A stretch of DNA of 64,000 bases, taken from NCBI GenBank assembly GCA_965153455.1, contig OZ234499.1, positions 13,884,271-13,948,270 on the forward strand. Reading direction: 5' to 3'. Origin of the DNA: Sphagnum compactum (taxonomy: Eukaryota; Bryophyta; Sphagnopsida; Sphagnales). Below are positions 44,468-56,987 of the stretch, piece by piece; position 1 is the first letter of the stretch; each line of letters opens with the position of its first letter. The notes under the pieces were generated by a model. The model searched no databases, had not been told where the DNA came from, and saw only the letters and a list, made by a program, of their open reading frames with translations. A program made the position numbers and the translations under genes.

Positions 44468-46105
44468 AGGCGCAGAGTTCAACAGGTAACTATCGATTTA
44501 TTAACTTTTCAAAATAAAAAAACTTTAAAACCTAAGTATCCTAACCTTATTTTCAAGATTTTTTTATCATTTGTTTTTGTCAATGTCTAAGGTTGGGTAG
44601 AGTTGAAAAGTACAGTCATGATCCTAGGGCTTTTCAACTCATGACATCAGTCATTCCTACGAAGGACATTGTTGTAGTCCATGTGAACTACATCCCCTTC
44701 TATTAGTACATGTCTTTTCACTTATGTTTGACTATTAGCTTGAGCACACTTTTGTCTTAATAGGACTTTGTTTGTGCAAGCTTTAGTCATTGTTCTCTAT
44801 TTGTTTTTTGGGTGAGCTATCTAGGATGGTTTATGAGCATTTTTCGGGATGTTTCATATCAAAAGATTCATTCTCAGGGTTTTCGAAATTATTCCAAGTT
44901 GCTACTACTGTTGCCCGTGATGATATTGTAATAAAAAATAAGGGTGTAGAAGAAAAAAATCTTTTGTGCAAGAATAACTCATAGTAGAAACACAACTCTT
45001 GGAAATTTAAAACACCATTAATTCCAACAAATTTCATTGTCGAGACTACAAACCTGGTGCTACCAGAAATTCCCTTGGTGCTACTGAACTATCAAAACAA
45101 AGTTCATTGTTTTATGTGTCAATTGTCAACTGGTACACACATGGTGATCTCTCCCTAACTTATCATGATGGCAGCAAACAATTTGGACCATGTATAGAAT
45201 CATACATTAAAAGTCAAAAATCTACTAAGGTATAACATTGAAGTCAAAACTTTCAGTGTTCGATCAGTCCATGTGAACTGCTAACCCATCTCCAACAAAT
45301 GCAACAATGCAAAGAAACATTAAATACCCTGGTTGATAAACCCTAATCTCATAGACTCTTGAACTCAATGTCTGAACCCAAGTATGAGTGATATATACCA
45401 GGTTGACTTAGAACCACTTAGGAAAGACAGATTTTTGTGCAGATATGGGTTGTTGATATGTCTCTATTAACTTCCCACTCCTGTTCTCATTGCTCTCATT
45501 TTGCCCAACCCAAGGACACCCCAACTGAGGCTTTTAGTGTTCACTTAGATATTTGACCTATGACATGGAGTAAAAAGAAACTCAGCAAATATCTATAGCA
45601 CCTAATCCAAAATGCACATTGTTTTTCTACATGCCCTTTTTCTATAGCTTGAACTTCTTCCCTTTTGTCATCAATCCTCAGCATCAACCCCTCATTGAAT
45701 CTATTCCTACCAAGGATACATTGTTTGCCATAATCTAGTTACTGGCACAACAAAAATCAAATACAACAACTACCAATCACAATAAACAAAACCTTCCATC
45801 TCCTGAAACTGATCATGAAAGAAAAAAAAAAGAACCTTTTCTACATTGCTTCCAAATTCTCCTTATCCTGCCTTCCACCCTCCTAATCTCCAAGCCTCCA
45901 TTCAATGCCGCACCTTCCTCAAGCATCCATAGCTTGATGCTGATCAGTTCTAAATAACACACAAACAAACAAGACTTCCTACGCATCCTCACAAGCTTTC
46001 TTGAAATAGTTATTACTGCAACTATCTTAAAGAAACAAACAGTGACGAAATAATTTCCACCGTTAACATGCAAAAAGTTGATGGCCACTGAAAACAAAAT
46101 TAGAA
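44468..46105. other. intergenic DNA, no gene assigned
   Basis: Two frames of 64 and 94 codons have no recognised motif. It may include more of the upstream part of the following LINE, but I cannot read it. Confidence 0.4.
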
Positions 46106-46109
46106 CCCT

Positions 46110-48324
46110 AAAAACTTATTATGTTCACACGAGAATATCATTTAGTTCCCTTCCTGTTAGGTCACAATATTTCTAAGTCAATGGCCTTAATGTTGGGGGT
46201 TAGGAGATTGTTAGCAATGGCAAAGGACATTACAAATTTTTATCCTATTGCCATATGCGAAATGTTTTTTCAGTTAGTCACTCCATTGTCTTACAACTTC
46301 AAAGGTTGTTTCAAGAACATTTATCCCTCCATTAGTTCAAAGTATCAGCCCATAAAGATTGTGAGACCATCCTTTTTAACATCAAAACCCTCCTCAACCT
46401 ACACCCTGATTAGGTCATGATGCAAGTTGACATCGAAAATGTTTTCAATAACGTTTCTCAAATTGTTATTTTTAGAAAAATATGGGATGTTGAATCTCCT
46501 TTGGTGAACATTGTCCTTTTACTATGATGTTTTATAGTGTTCAGTTTTCTCTTTACTACTAGCATGGGCAACATGAGGAAGGAGTCACATGAAGCAAGGT
46601 GACCCCCTAAGAGGTCTTTTATTTGCCCTGATTCATTATCGAACATTCTTAAAGACCATTGCGCAAGCCCATAACTATGTATTTCCATCCCTAAGAGACG
46701 ATGCACACATTGTGGGCCCTATGAGCGAGATTGTCTTTGCTTTTTACCACCTTTCAACCTAGTTAGCCTTAATTCAACTTAGGGTCAAAGTGTCAAAATG
46801 TAAGCTTTGGAGTCCATTAAGGATCCCTTCAAGCATAGAGATTCCTCAAGGTTGCACTTTGGTCATAGATGGCTTATGCATTTTTGGTGTGGTAATGGGT
46901 TTTCAAAACTTTATCACACATTTTTTGGATGAAGTTTTATTTCAGGACGTGGCGCATATTAATGATCTTCCTCTTTTGAGAGACACATAGGTTGCATTGG
47001 ACATTTTGTCTTCATGTGTCAATCTTCAACCTTTTTATTTCACTTAAACAATACCTCCTTCTTCCTTCTTGTCTTTTTTGGTGAGTTTCAACGTGAGAAT
47101 TATGTAAGTATGCATTATAGGTCTAGGGTCATGGGAGTCTATTTAGGGTCCCTCAACAAGGTGTCAGGCTCGACTATCAATTTCCTTTAATGGTATAAAT
47201 TTTTTATCTGTGGAGGATTATGCCCCATTTGCTTTTCTAAGGAGTTGGGCTTTGGTGGCTCCATATTTATGTTCCAAGTTTCATATTTTCGATAGACCCA
47301 TTTCGGAGGAGTATGTTTTTCATGTTGAAGGGGACCCATACCTCATATAATCACCATTGTGCAGCTCAAGATAGCATTCTTCCCGTAGCTAAAAATATGC
47401 ACCTTTTTTTCGAAATTTTGGCAAATACTAGTGCCGCAAGTCTATAAGCATCTTTGATGGACATCCAGCACGACACATCTTTTATGTTTATCTTAAAGGA
47501 TGAATCCATTTCCTCAACATCCGAAAGCCCACATTCGCTCTTATTCAAGCAAGGGGGCGGGGTTATGTTTGATTGTTAGGCCATGTATTTGTTTGTTTTG
47601 TATCACACATTTTATTTTCACCTCAATGTTGCGTTTTCATCTCCATTTAATTCAACCTTCAACATCTAGTCTCCTCACGTGTGAATGTGGACATGGGTTT
47701 AACATGTTGTTCGTTTAAAGGTCAACGGATAACCACACATGATGCCATCAGAAATATCATGTATGCCCTCGTTCGAAAGAGTGAACACAATGTATGGAGG
47801 GAATTGTGGTAAGCCTTTACGTCAAAAGTTTCATTACGAACCGATCTTTACATGACTCTTGAGGACTCAGTCTTTGTTGTCAATGTGCTGGTTACTGATC
47901 CGACATGAAAAACAATGGCTACGAGTGTCATTAGTTGACCAGCTAATGCACTTGCAGAACTTAGTGTCATTGTTAAGATCTACAAATATAAAAGGCTTCG
48001 TGAAAGGCACCACTTTATTCCAATGGCCATGGAGGTGCATAGCGCACCTAGGCATGATATGGATCGTTTTATCAAGGAGTTGCTCGTCTTTTTCACGATA
48101 GACGATCAAAATGTCATTTATCCTTGTCTTTTTGCATTCAGTTTTTCAAGCAACGTGTTAATATTGCTTTTCAATGTGCTTTAGCCTCTACTATGGAGAG
48201 AAAGATTGCATTGGTGAAAAATGTTTGTTCTAAACCTCCTATTACTATTAAATATCATGATTTGCATGCAAGTGACATTAGAAAGGCTATGGGTGAAATA
48301 GCTTCCTACCACGAGAGGGACTAG
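46110..48324 (+). pseudogene. 5'-truncated LINE reverse transcriptase with nuclease-like C-terminus, pseudogene
   Basis: In several plus-strand frames this reads: REYHLVPFLLGHNISKSMAL (46124 on), MQVDIENVFNNVSQ (about 46420-46460), FPSLRDDAHIVGP (46680-46720), VKVSKCKLWSPL (46785-46820), then LYMTLEDSVFVVNVLVTDPT (47847 on), VKIYKYKRL, HHFIPMAMEVH (48008-48040), and an end frame LSLSFCIQFFKQRVNIAF ... EIASYHERD, stop 48322-48324. The order is palm with the DD site, then thumb, then a block with K-x3-KY and an E that resembles a PD-(D/E)XK nuclease. The catalytic box, normally preceded by A or similar, is R-D-D here. More than ten stops and shifts make it dead. No upstream domain is visible, as expected from 5' truncation. 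Confidence 0.7.
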
Positions 48325-48599
48325 CTCTTTCCGTTCTTTGGTTCCTTTGGGCTGCGTGTCTTTTTGACCTTTCTTTGGCCTTCCCTTTTGTCTTATGTGT
48401 GATGGTTCTAGCCATTGGTGTTTTTTATTGGATTTTTTGTTGTTTCATTTTCAAGAATGTTTTTTCATAGTTTTCAATTTCAATTCCACATCTAACAAAA
48501 GACTAATTCCACAATTCGATTCTTGTGCAAATTCAACTTAATCTAGTTCACAAGAACATGACTCTAAAACCTTGATTTTTAACCTTGCAAACCCTATAC

Positions 48600-48695
48600 C
48601 CTCACAACATTAGTTCAAACCCAAGACCTTCTAATGGTTTCGGGGTCCTAGAAGGGCCTATAGGATGGGATATGTAAGTTTTGTTTTGTACAGCG
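48600..48695 (-). mobile_element. possible second SINE copy
   Basis: The minus strand reads AAGGTCTTGGGTTTGAAC near 48633-48616, close to the B-box neighbourhood of the SINE at 36660 (AAGGTCTTGGGTTCAAAC). Upstream similarity (CCCATCCT ... GGACCCCGAAAC) is partial. The A box is not clear. Confidence 0.3.
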
Positions 48696-48771
48696 CCTAA
48701 ATTTTGGTTGAGGAATGGATTAATGACCTGCAAAAAGTTATCTCTAGTCAACTGTCCTTGGGCTAGGAAAA

Positions 48772-49560
48772 ATGCCAACCAGAGTGAACCTACATCCAAC
48801 TGGAGGGCACCATGATGATGTTGTGTGATAAGAAATACTTTTTCTATTGGGTTTTAGGTCAAGATCTTTATGTAAAAAAGTTGAATTCTTTTTTTAAAAG
48901 CTGAATTTTATAGTTAAATATTAATTAATTGTTGAATTTTGTATCTATACACACTCATGTTTTAATTTGTTATAAAACATTGTACTCATACAATCTCTAG
49001 CATTGAGGTTGTGTAATGTGTGCATGAAAATGGATCCAATTTTTTAACCAAGCCTGAAGGTTCTTGAATTTGAAAAAATGTGTTAAAACTGAAACCAAAA
49101 AAAAATTAAAAATTGGAAAAACTGAACCCAAATCATCACATAGAGAACCTTCAAATAAATTTTCCAACGTAAAAATCGAAACTAAAAGTTCTCATATGAA
49201 GGAAGAACTGCACAGCACTAATACAAACCGGCTCCACTAAATATACTTACCTAATAACCACCTATTTTCCTACCTATTACAAACCATTTCCATATACATA
49301 TACTAACCTGTTGCAACATTTTCTCCTATCTAGGAACCTACCTACAAACCATCTCGAACATCTACTTATGTAACAGCCACCTATTTTCCTACTTACATAC
49401 CTCCCTAAATTACAAGACCTATTATTTTTTAAGGGCAAGTTACCAAGGTGAAACTGGACATGAACTCAATTGAGGTTCATAGTTCATACACGACTGAGTC
49501 TTGCCTGACTTCCAATGGACGGTGTGCTGGTGGCTGTTTTGGTTGGTTCACTCTGGCATG
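48772..49560 (+). mobile_element. MITE-like repeat family Z, copy D, with internal insertion
   Basis: The left end reads ATGCCAACCAGAGTGAACC (48772 on). The right end, reverse complemented from 49560, reads CATGCCAGAGTGAACCAACC. These are the best-preserved terminal inverted repeats of family Z. Internal landmarks TTACCTAATAACCACC, CTATTTTCCTACC, GTTACCAAGGTGAAAC and GAGGTTCATAGTTCATACAC match the others. It is about 450 bases longer than copy B, owing to extra sequence around 48850-49210. Confidence 0.6.
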
Positions 49561-49911
49561 ATCTGACACTAGAAGGTGAAGTAAATTCCCGAGCTTTAAA
49601 GGATTGGCTGATCCATGGAATTTGCATATGAGGGAGTGTAGTATGGTATACCCAGGCTCTTACACCCAACATAAATGCTCCGCTCGGCTCATGTACTTTT
49701 ACTGAGGACAAAACTTGCTGCAACTGCAGCTCAAAGTTTGAGGAGGGTGGAGGATGAAGTTTGGCATTTATGGGTTAGGAAATTATTTGCTTACCATGCA
49801 CATGGTCCGTTGCCTTTTTGAACAGGTCAGTTTTGGCTTGCTTGTGGCCTGGGCAAAATATGAAAGGTACATCCCAGTGTGGGAGGAGCTGTTCTTTAAA
49901 TTTTTTAAAGC

Positions 49912-50150
49912 ACCACCAGTTCTGGGCATTTGAAAACAAAAATCAGAATCAAAGAACTGCCAGTTCTAGGTATTGAAAATATTCAGAATCAAAGAACTGC
50001 CAGTTCTAGGTATTGAAAATATTCAGAATCAAAGAACCACCAGTTCCGGGTACTTGAAAAAAATCAGAATCAAAGAACTGCCAGTCCCGGGTACTTGAAA
50101 CAGAAAACAGAAGCAAAGAACCACCAGTTCTGGGTACTTGAAAAAACCAA
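49912..50150 (+). repeat. 40-bp tandem repeat, about 5-6 copies
   Basis: Units CAGAATCAAAGAACTGCCAG followed by TTCTAGGTATTGAAAATATT start at 49944, 49984, 50024, 50065 and about 50108. The first two are identical; later units drift (CACCAGTTCCGGGTACTTG). Decay increases along the array. Confidence 0.85.
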
Positions 50151-53100
50151 GGATCAAAGGATGGACCGCTAGTCCAATTTTTTAGACTACCAGTTCCCCA
50201 GTTGACAGTTCTAAGCTTTGCAGTTCCAAGCTTTACCAGACTTGTCAATTCTGGGTTGAAGCTACACTGGTTTTGGATTTCAGATATTTTTAAATTATTA
50301 AAAATTGAATTTAAACTCCTCTTCTTTAGGAGTGTAGATGGTGACCATATTATGAAGGGTTGTCATTGACCCTTGTTTGCCCATGAAATCTCAATCAAAC
50401 ATGACCTTGGCTTTGACGCTCAACTCATTGTGCTTATTTGGGGGTATTGTGAGAACTCCTTTTGAATAGGTATTAAAGGTGCAGCTAATGAAAGTAGGTT
50501 GAATGGATAAGGCTGAAGGAGTAGATGGAATCAACTGGAAAGTTATACACAATGCATTAATCAGTTTAGACATGTTATGCATATATATGAATTCATAGGA
50601 AAATATGAATTTTATTTGTGATAAAATAACCACCATAAAATTGAACATGCATTTTTTAAAAATATTTTGATGTACAACATGCAAACTATTATATAGATGA
50701 CTAAATCCTATACATGCAACCAATACCCCAAAAAAAAAAAAAAAAAAAAAAAAACATGCAATTTAAACTTTCATATATATATATATCTCAAACCAAAAAA
50801 GATAAATAGTGAAGCACTGCAATTCAATTTCTTCAATTTTGGTGAAAGTTTTTTTTTTAATATTTCAACTTTGGTAGGTGGTGTGGCTTTAATGTCTAAA
50901 CTCCAAATGTCCACATTCAACATGATATTATTGAAAGGTTGTATAGCATCCAAAGTATTTATGGTGCCATCCGAGATTGACCTTTATATATTGAAGTTTA
51001 CAATTAAAGCATAGGAGCTAGGACCCAAAAAACCATAAACCTGGAGACCCTATTCAATCCTATGACTTGGACCTTGTAGAAAAACCCTTAAAACTTGTCA
51101 GCTCTGATCCTACAATGAGTCTAGGGTCATGTGGGGACTCATTTGGTCTGATTTTAAAGCTAGTTTCAAATCCATGTAGACACATTAGGTCCAAATCTTG
51201 GCTAGGTGCAAGTTCATGTAAACTTGCCAAGTTCAATTCTTCGACCCAAATCTAAACATGGCCCCTACCCAAAACTTGAAATTGGTCGACAATGTTGAGG
51301 AACTCTCTTCAGATGTAAAATAATGATATAATTGTGAGAGCTTGAAGTCTCTTTCAAAATGAGTTTTTGGTCAAAATGGTTTTTAAATGTTTTATTCAAC
51401 CATGCCTTTAAACAATGCATTCACTTGGGTGTACAACACCTAAATGGTAAAAGCAACTTTGACTAATAATCAAAACATGATTATTTTTAAATATCTACAA
51501 AACGTACTTAATAAATTAGAACTAACTTAAAAGGAACAATTTAAAGTTTTAGAAATAGGTGATCAACACATGACATTACCAAATCTAACATAATCACACA
51601 CATAAAAACATGCAAAAAAATTATGATTTTCAATTTTATCTTTGAATTGCAACAATTGCAAGATAGCATTTTGTTTTCATTTGCCTAAGTCTTTTAGTTG
51701 GCTATACATGAACTTCCTATTGGAGGCAAACAATTGATAACTATTTTACATTTTTGCTATGTACAAGTGGCAACTTGCAATAGATGTAAAAATTAATATT
51801 GCATCCATGAAAAATTCAAGATAACATATAGTTGCAACACAAATTATTTTCAAGTGTGGCATACATATTGGCTACATGGTTTTCTCCTGACATACAAAAC
51901 TTGACAATGTTTTCAATAGAGATTATGTATGTACATTGGTCAGCATTTCAAACATTGAGTACAAAATGTGGTAATAATGTTTTTTGCAATCTTTTTGGTG
52001 CTCAAAATTGAGGGGTGGAACCTTAATTCTTTCAAGTAGGACTCATTGCAACCCATGTCAAATTTGCACAAATAACACCCGTTAAAGCCTTCCTTTCATG
52101 AATACCCACATTAATTCAAGTATACGATCAATCAGCAAGGTGCATATCAATTTGAAACAGAAAATCAGCAAGCAAACTACAACCAAAAAACCAATCAACT
52201 TGAAATAGAAAACCAACAAGCAAAAAATATGCATAAGGTGCTACAAAACATGTAAATATTTGTATTTAACCAAATCATACAAAAAACATAGCAAAGGAGT
52301 TGGGAAAAAATGCAAATTCAAACTACAAATCAAAAACTTAGCTAGTTGCATAGAAGCTTCAATTTGAACTCAAAAAAATGTGCAAAAATTTCAAGTATGC
52401 AGGGTCTTGGTTTTTTTAAGTGGTTGCAAAATATTATCCATTGGTAGTTTCCATAGCTTTTTAGGTTTAAAACACTACAAACAACAATTTCAAAATGAAT
52501 GTATATATAATTTTGAATGAGAAATATTCTCAGTATAACATATATATCATAATTCCAAAAGATGGATTTTTTTTAAAAAAATTGCATGGTATTTCATGGG
52601 TATTGTAACACATATAACATTTTGTCCCTATTGCATCTTTGTATTCCATGCATGAAACTATTGCATTGCACATACAATTTTGGCCAACAACTTATGACAT
52701 TAATAGGCAACTTTAATCTGCATCTTTTGCTAGGTGTATTGGCCCCAATAAAATCCTAAACAACCCAGATGTATTCATGCCCTATGCAATTTTTGGATGA
52801 AACAAATAACAAGAACTAATGGTCAAAGGCATTGGAATCGATAAGCACACATGTACTTAGGTTTTGCAATTCCTATACATGTTACCTCCTAAACACATAC
52901 AAAATACCTTTGGGACTTAATAAGTAATGGCAGATGTCATTTGTTTTTATTCCAATTTTGTTTATTCCCCCCATTACATAATTATTTAGTGGTCACAATG
53001 TAACAGCATAGGCAAGGTCAACTCAGATGCCTTTAAGGGAGGAGAACATTGGGTGGAATGTGTGGGTACAAGCCATTGAATCTAGGCAATGAATCAATAG

Positions 53101-53785
53101 ATCACATCTAAATCATCCAATTCTAAAAGCACATCTTGGTGGTTGGATTTGGTAAGGCAAAATTTGGACCATTGATGAAGGTTTAGGTAGTTGTGATGCA
53201 AATGACAACTTGATAAATGACAATTGAATCATCCATTGATTAAAACACATTGTGACAATTAAATTTGGTAAGTTTAAATCTAGACCATGGATACGGGTTT
53301 AAGGTTTAGGGTGAAATTTCACACACTTCCATTGTTTTGTACACACAAAGTTCCGTAGGAAGGTGATGTTGGACTCAAGAAAGTGTTGTGAAAGACCTTG
53401 TTGTTGGCCGATACATTTGAGGAGAAACATGGACTTGCAATTGACAGATGAAGCAAGCGATGTCTCCTTATTTTAATTTGTGTTTGTGTGTCCCAAAGTT
53501 GTTACTATGCATTGTGAGGATTTTAGGTATGTAATCATTGTCTTTGACCTACTATAGCAATGGAATTACTTGGGTCAAGTTTTGAAAGTGGTCCAAGTGC
53601 TTGTCCTTTATATTTGGGAGGCTATGTGTTGATGCAAATGTGAATCATCATTCTACAACTCCATACATTATATTGAACCATTGGGAATTGAATATGCTTT
53701 CAAAATATTACATACATTAGAAGAAATTTTTAAATCTATGACTTCATATATGATTGATTTTGTAATCATACCAAACATTATATGA
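50151..53785. other. AT-rich intergenic DNA, no gene recognised
   Basis: Includes an A25 run at about 50730-50754 and a diverged duplication at about 53105-53320 in which CATCCAATTCTAAAAGCACA and CATCCATTGATTAAAACACA start related segments about 115 bases apart. No coding sequence is supported. Confidence 0.5.
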
Positions 53786-54049
53786 CTAAGGGCCCTTAGT
53801 TGTAACAAACAATTCACTAATAAAAATAGGCCAAATTGTAACCACTTTATTTGTGATTACATGCAACTATTAGTCATTTGCTACTACCTTTGGATTATTT
53901 TTGCAATTATTTCTTGTGTTGGTCATATTTGCAACTACATTCCAATTAGTTTGCGACTATTTTTGGTTTTCATCCAAGAAAAACAATTCATGTCCCATTA
54001 GTTGCAAATGTGACAAATAAAAAAGTGTATTCTACATATTCAAGAATAT

Positions 54050-56850
54050 AGTTGGGTATATTAAAATTAACACACATATTTTGAATGTATATGTATGACC
54101 ATATTACATATCTATTCAAGTACTATTATAAGCATAAATGACCTATTATGGTTACACTAGCATATTCTAGTTACATTAAAGCCATACTTTATTCTACATA
54201 AGAGATTTAATAAATATATTGTGCCCATATTACAAGTTTATCCCAACTATTTATCATACTTCTTAAAATTATTACAAATGACATTTAAATTATTCATATT
54301 CTATTCTATTATATATATTTATTAATTATATATAACAAAAACCTAAAGTTTAATATTATCTTTTCAATAAAACTTTTCAATCATATTATTTTATCACACA
54401 TGATGAGTTCATATTAATATGATAAGAAAAAAATAATATAATTACTAAAATAAAAAAGTTATGTCTGTTATTATTATTGTTATTTTATAATTTACAAGTG
54501 CTATTAAAATTGAAAAAATAATTAACCTAAGTTAATTAATACTTCCAATAACAATTTTATTATATTTTATTATATCTATTTTCTTAATATTGAAAACATC
54601 ACTAAAAATGTATAATAAATTATTGTACTATTATTGAATTTTTTCAAGGAGATTTATATCTTAAGAATTATTTTTTATTTGTTTTTTTAATTAATTATAG
54701 TAAATCATAATAATTATATGAAGTTACATAACAATATATTTAATAATGATAAAATAGCTAAACTAGGCTAGCTACAAATAAAATTATTATTATGATTATA
54801 AATAATCAATTATAAAGTATTATTCCACTATAATAATTAATAGAAAATTAATATATACTTTTCAGGTTTTCTCTTTCAAATTATTGTTTATTAATAAAGG
54901 CCTAATTATAATCAATAACTGAATATATAATTATTTTCAATTTTATCATTTTAATATTTTACAATAATTACTGTAATGGTTAGTAAGGATATTTAATAAA
55001 TTATTATACAAATGCAAAACTTATTTTAAAAGGAAAAATATATTTATTAAAAATTTAAATTATTTATTTTAATAGTTCATAAATAAGTATAATGAGTGAA
55101 ATAATAATAGGAATAATGAAAATAAAATAGCTTACCTTCGCCACCAACTAGCTACAATAATAATTCAATTATTATCACTGTAATTAGTAAAACAATTATA
55201 TTTTTATTTATTATTAAACACAAAAATGAAAACATAATGGGAATAATTATAATAAAATATTTAATTCAGGCTAGTTTTCAATTATATTGTTAGACTTTTA
55301 AGAATTAATACTTAATATTTATAATTGAAAAAATAATTATTAGTAACTGATAATTTCAGTTATTATTAATCTATTTGGTTACATAATATTCATTAATTAG
55401 TTATTAAATATTATTTAGTTATCTAGATAATTGAACAATCATGGCCTTTAATTAAAATAATTATTTTCAAATTTTATAATAATCTTTAAATAATGAACAT
55501 AGTTTATGCAATTACTATATTTTTAAAAAGGATACCTTCAATAATTATATTTGTTATTCATTACTTATTTATTTATAGTAAATGTTTTATCTAAAACATA
55601 AATTTATATTAATAATTATTATTCTCTAGTAACATAAAATTATTGTTGTAATTATTTAATTTATTTGTAAGTAGAATTACAATACTTGCATGATTAATTT
55701 ACACTTGAATTTAATTATTCATAATCTATAATATATATTTTATAACTTTAGTTCTTATTTAAATTTCTATGATAATCATAATTTAATTTAAATAATTAAT
55801 GTTATGACCATAACTACATGGATTGTAATATAATAAATTAAGATATTTATGTTTTGTAACTATTTGTCCATAATAGATGACCGTTATAAATAATTACGAA
55901 TGATTATATTTACTAAATATAAGTTACAATAAATAAATATTGTTGCAACATAGATTGTTTTATTATATAATTTATATTCTTATAGTAAAAGAAAAGAATT
56001 GCTATAATTAATGTTACATTATTTTAAAATAATTTTAGTCATTTCATATAAGAATTAATTGTAGTATATGCATATTTATTTTCTAATTGAACATAATTAT
56101 TCACAATCTGTTATTTATAACTTTAAATCTGAATTAAAATTTTGGAAATTCTATAATGTATTTAAAATAATTATTGTAATGATTGTAATTGCATGAACTA
56201 TTATCCAGTAATTTAATTTTAATTTTTTAAAATTCTTCAATTACTTACCTATCATAAATATATTTATAAAAATTAGGAAAATTAATGTATGTTTATCAAA
56301 TGATTGTTTTTTCTATTAGTAATTACTAACTTTAAATACAATCATTTATTTGATCGATAACAATTTCTACAATAAATAATTTAATTATACAATAATTACT
56401 ATAATTAATTTAGTATTACATCTAAAATAAATTATTTATGGAGGAATTTATTTTCTAATAGCAATTGTTAGTTCATTATTTATGATTTGAGAATAAATAG
56501 TTATATAGTAATGTTTTAATAGTAATTAGATTTTCTTACATTAATTATATTATTTATAATTCGGCCAAATTTTTAAAAGTAAGGAAATATTTCTAAATAT
56601 TGTAGTTATTTATTTATCTATGAATTATGTGTTGACAACTTATGAGTAACTAAGTAGCTAGTTAGTTAAATATTAAAAATCTAATAATTATTTAAGTATT
56701 TAATAATTAATATTTAATATTTGTAGTGTATAATTTATATTTTAAATATATGTTGAATTTAATCATTATTAATTAAATGATTATCTAATTACCTAATGGG
56801 GCATGTACTTGAATTGTTTAGAAATCTAAAAAATAAGAAAAAACAAGCAT
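54050..56850. other. extremely AT-rich block
   Basis: About 2.8 kb composed almost entirely of A and T, with recurring words such as TAATTATTATAATAATTA, ATTTAATT and TTTATTATTA and very few G or C. No frame longer than chance is present. It is bounded on the left by DNA with TTAGTTGCAAATGTGAC-like motifs (53790-54030) and ends about 140 bases before the CACTA-like element at 56988. Roles such as matrix attachment or a transposon interior are only guesses. Confidence 0.75.
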
Positions 56851-56987
56851 GAGAAATTTTTTGGAATTAGAACTTAATTTGTGAAAAAGTTGCAACTTCA
56901 AAACTTATCTCAAATTGTTTATTCTCCATTCCTATTTTGAACACTTTATAAACAAGGGGTGTGGTCATCAAATTTCATAATAAGAAA

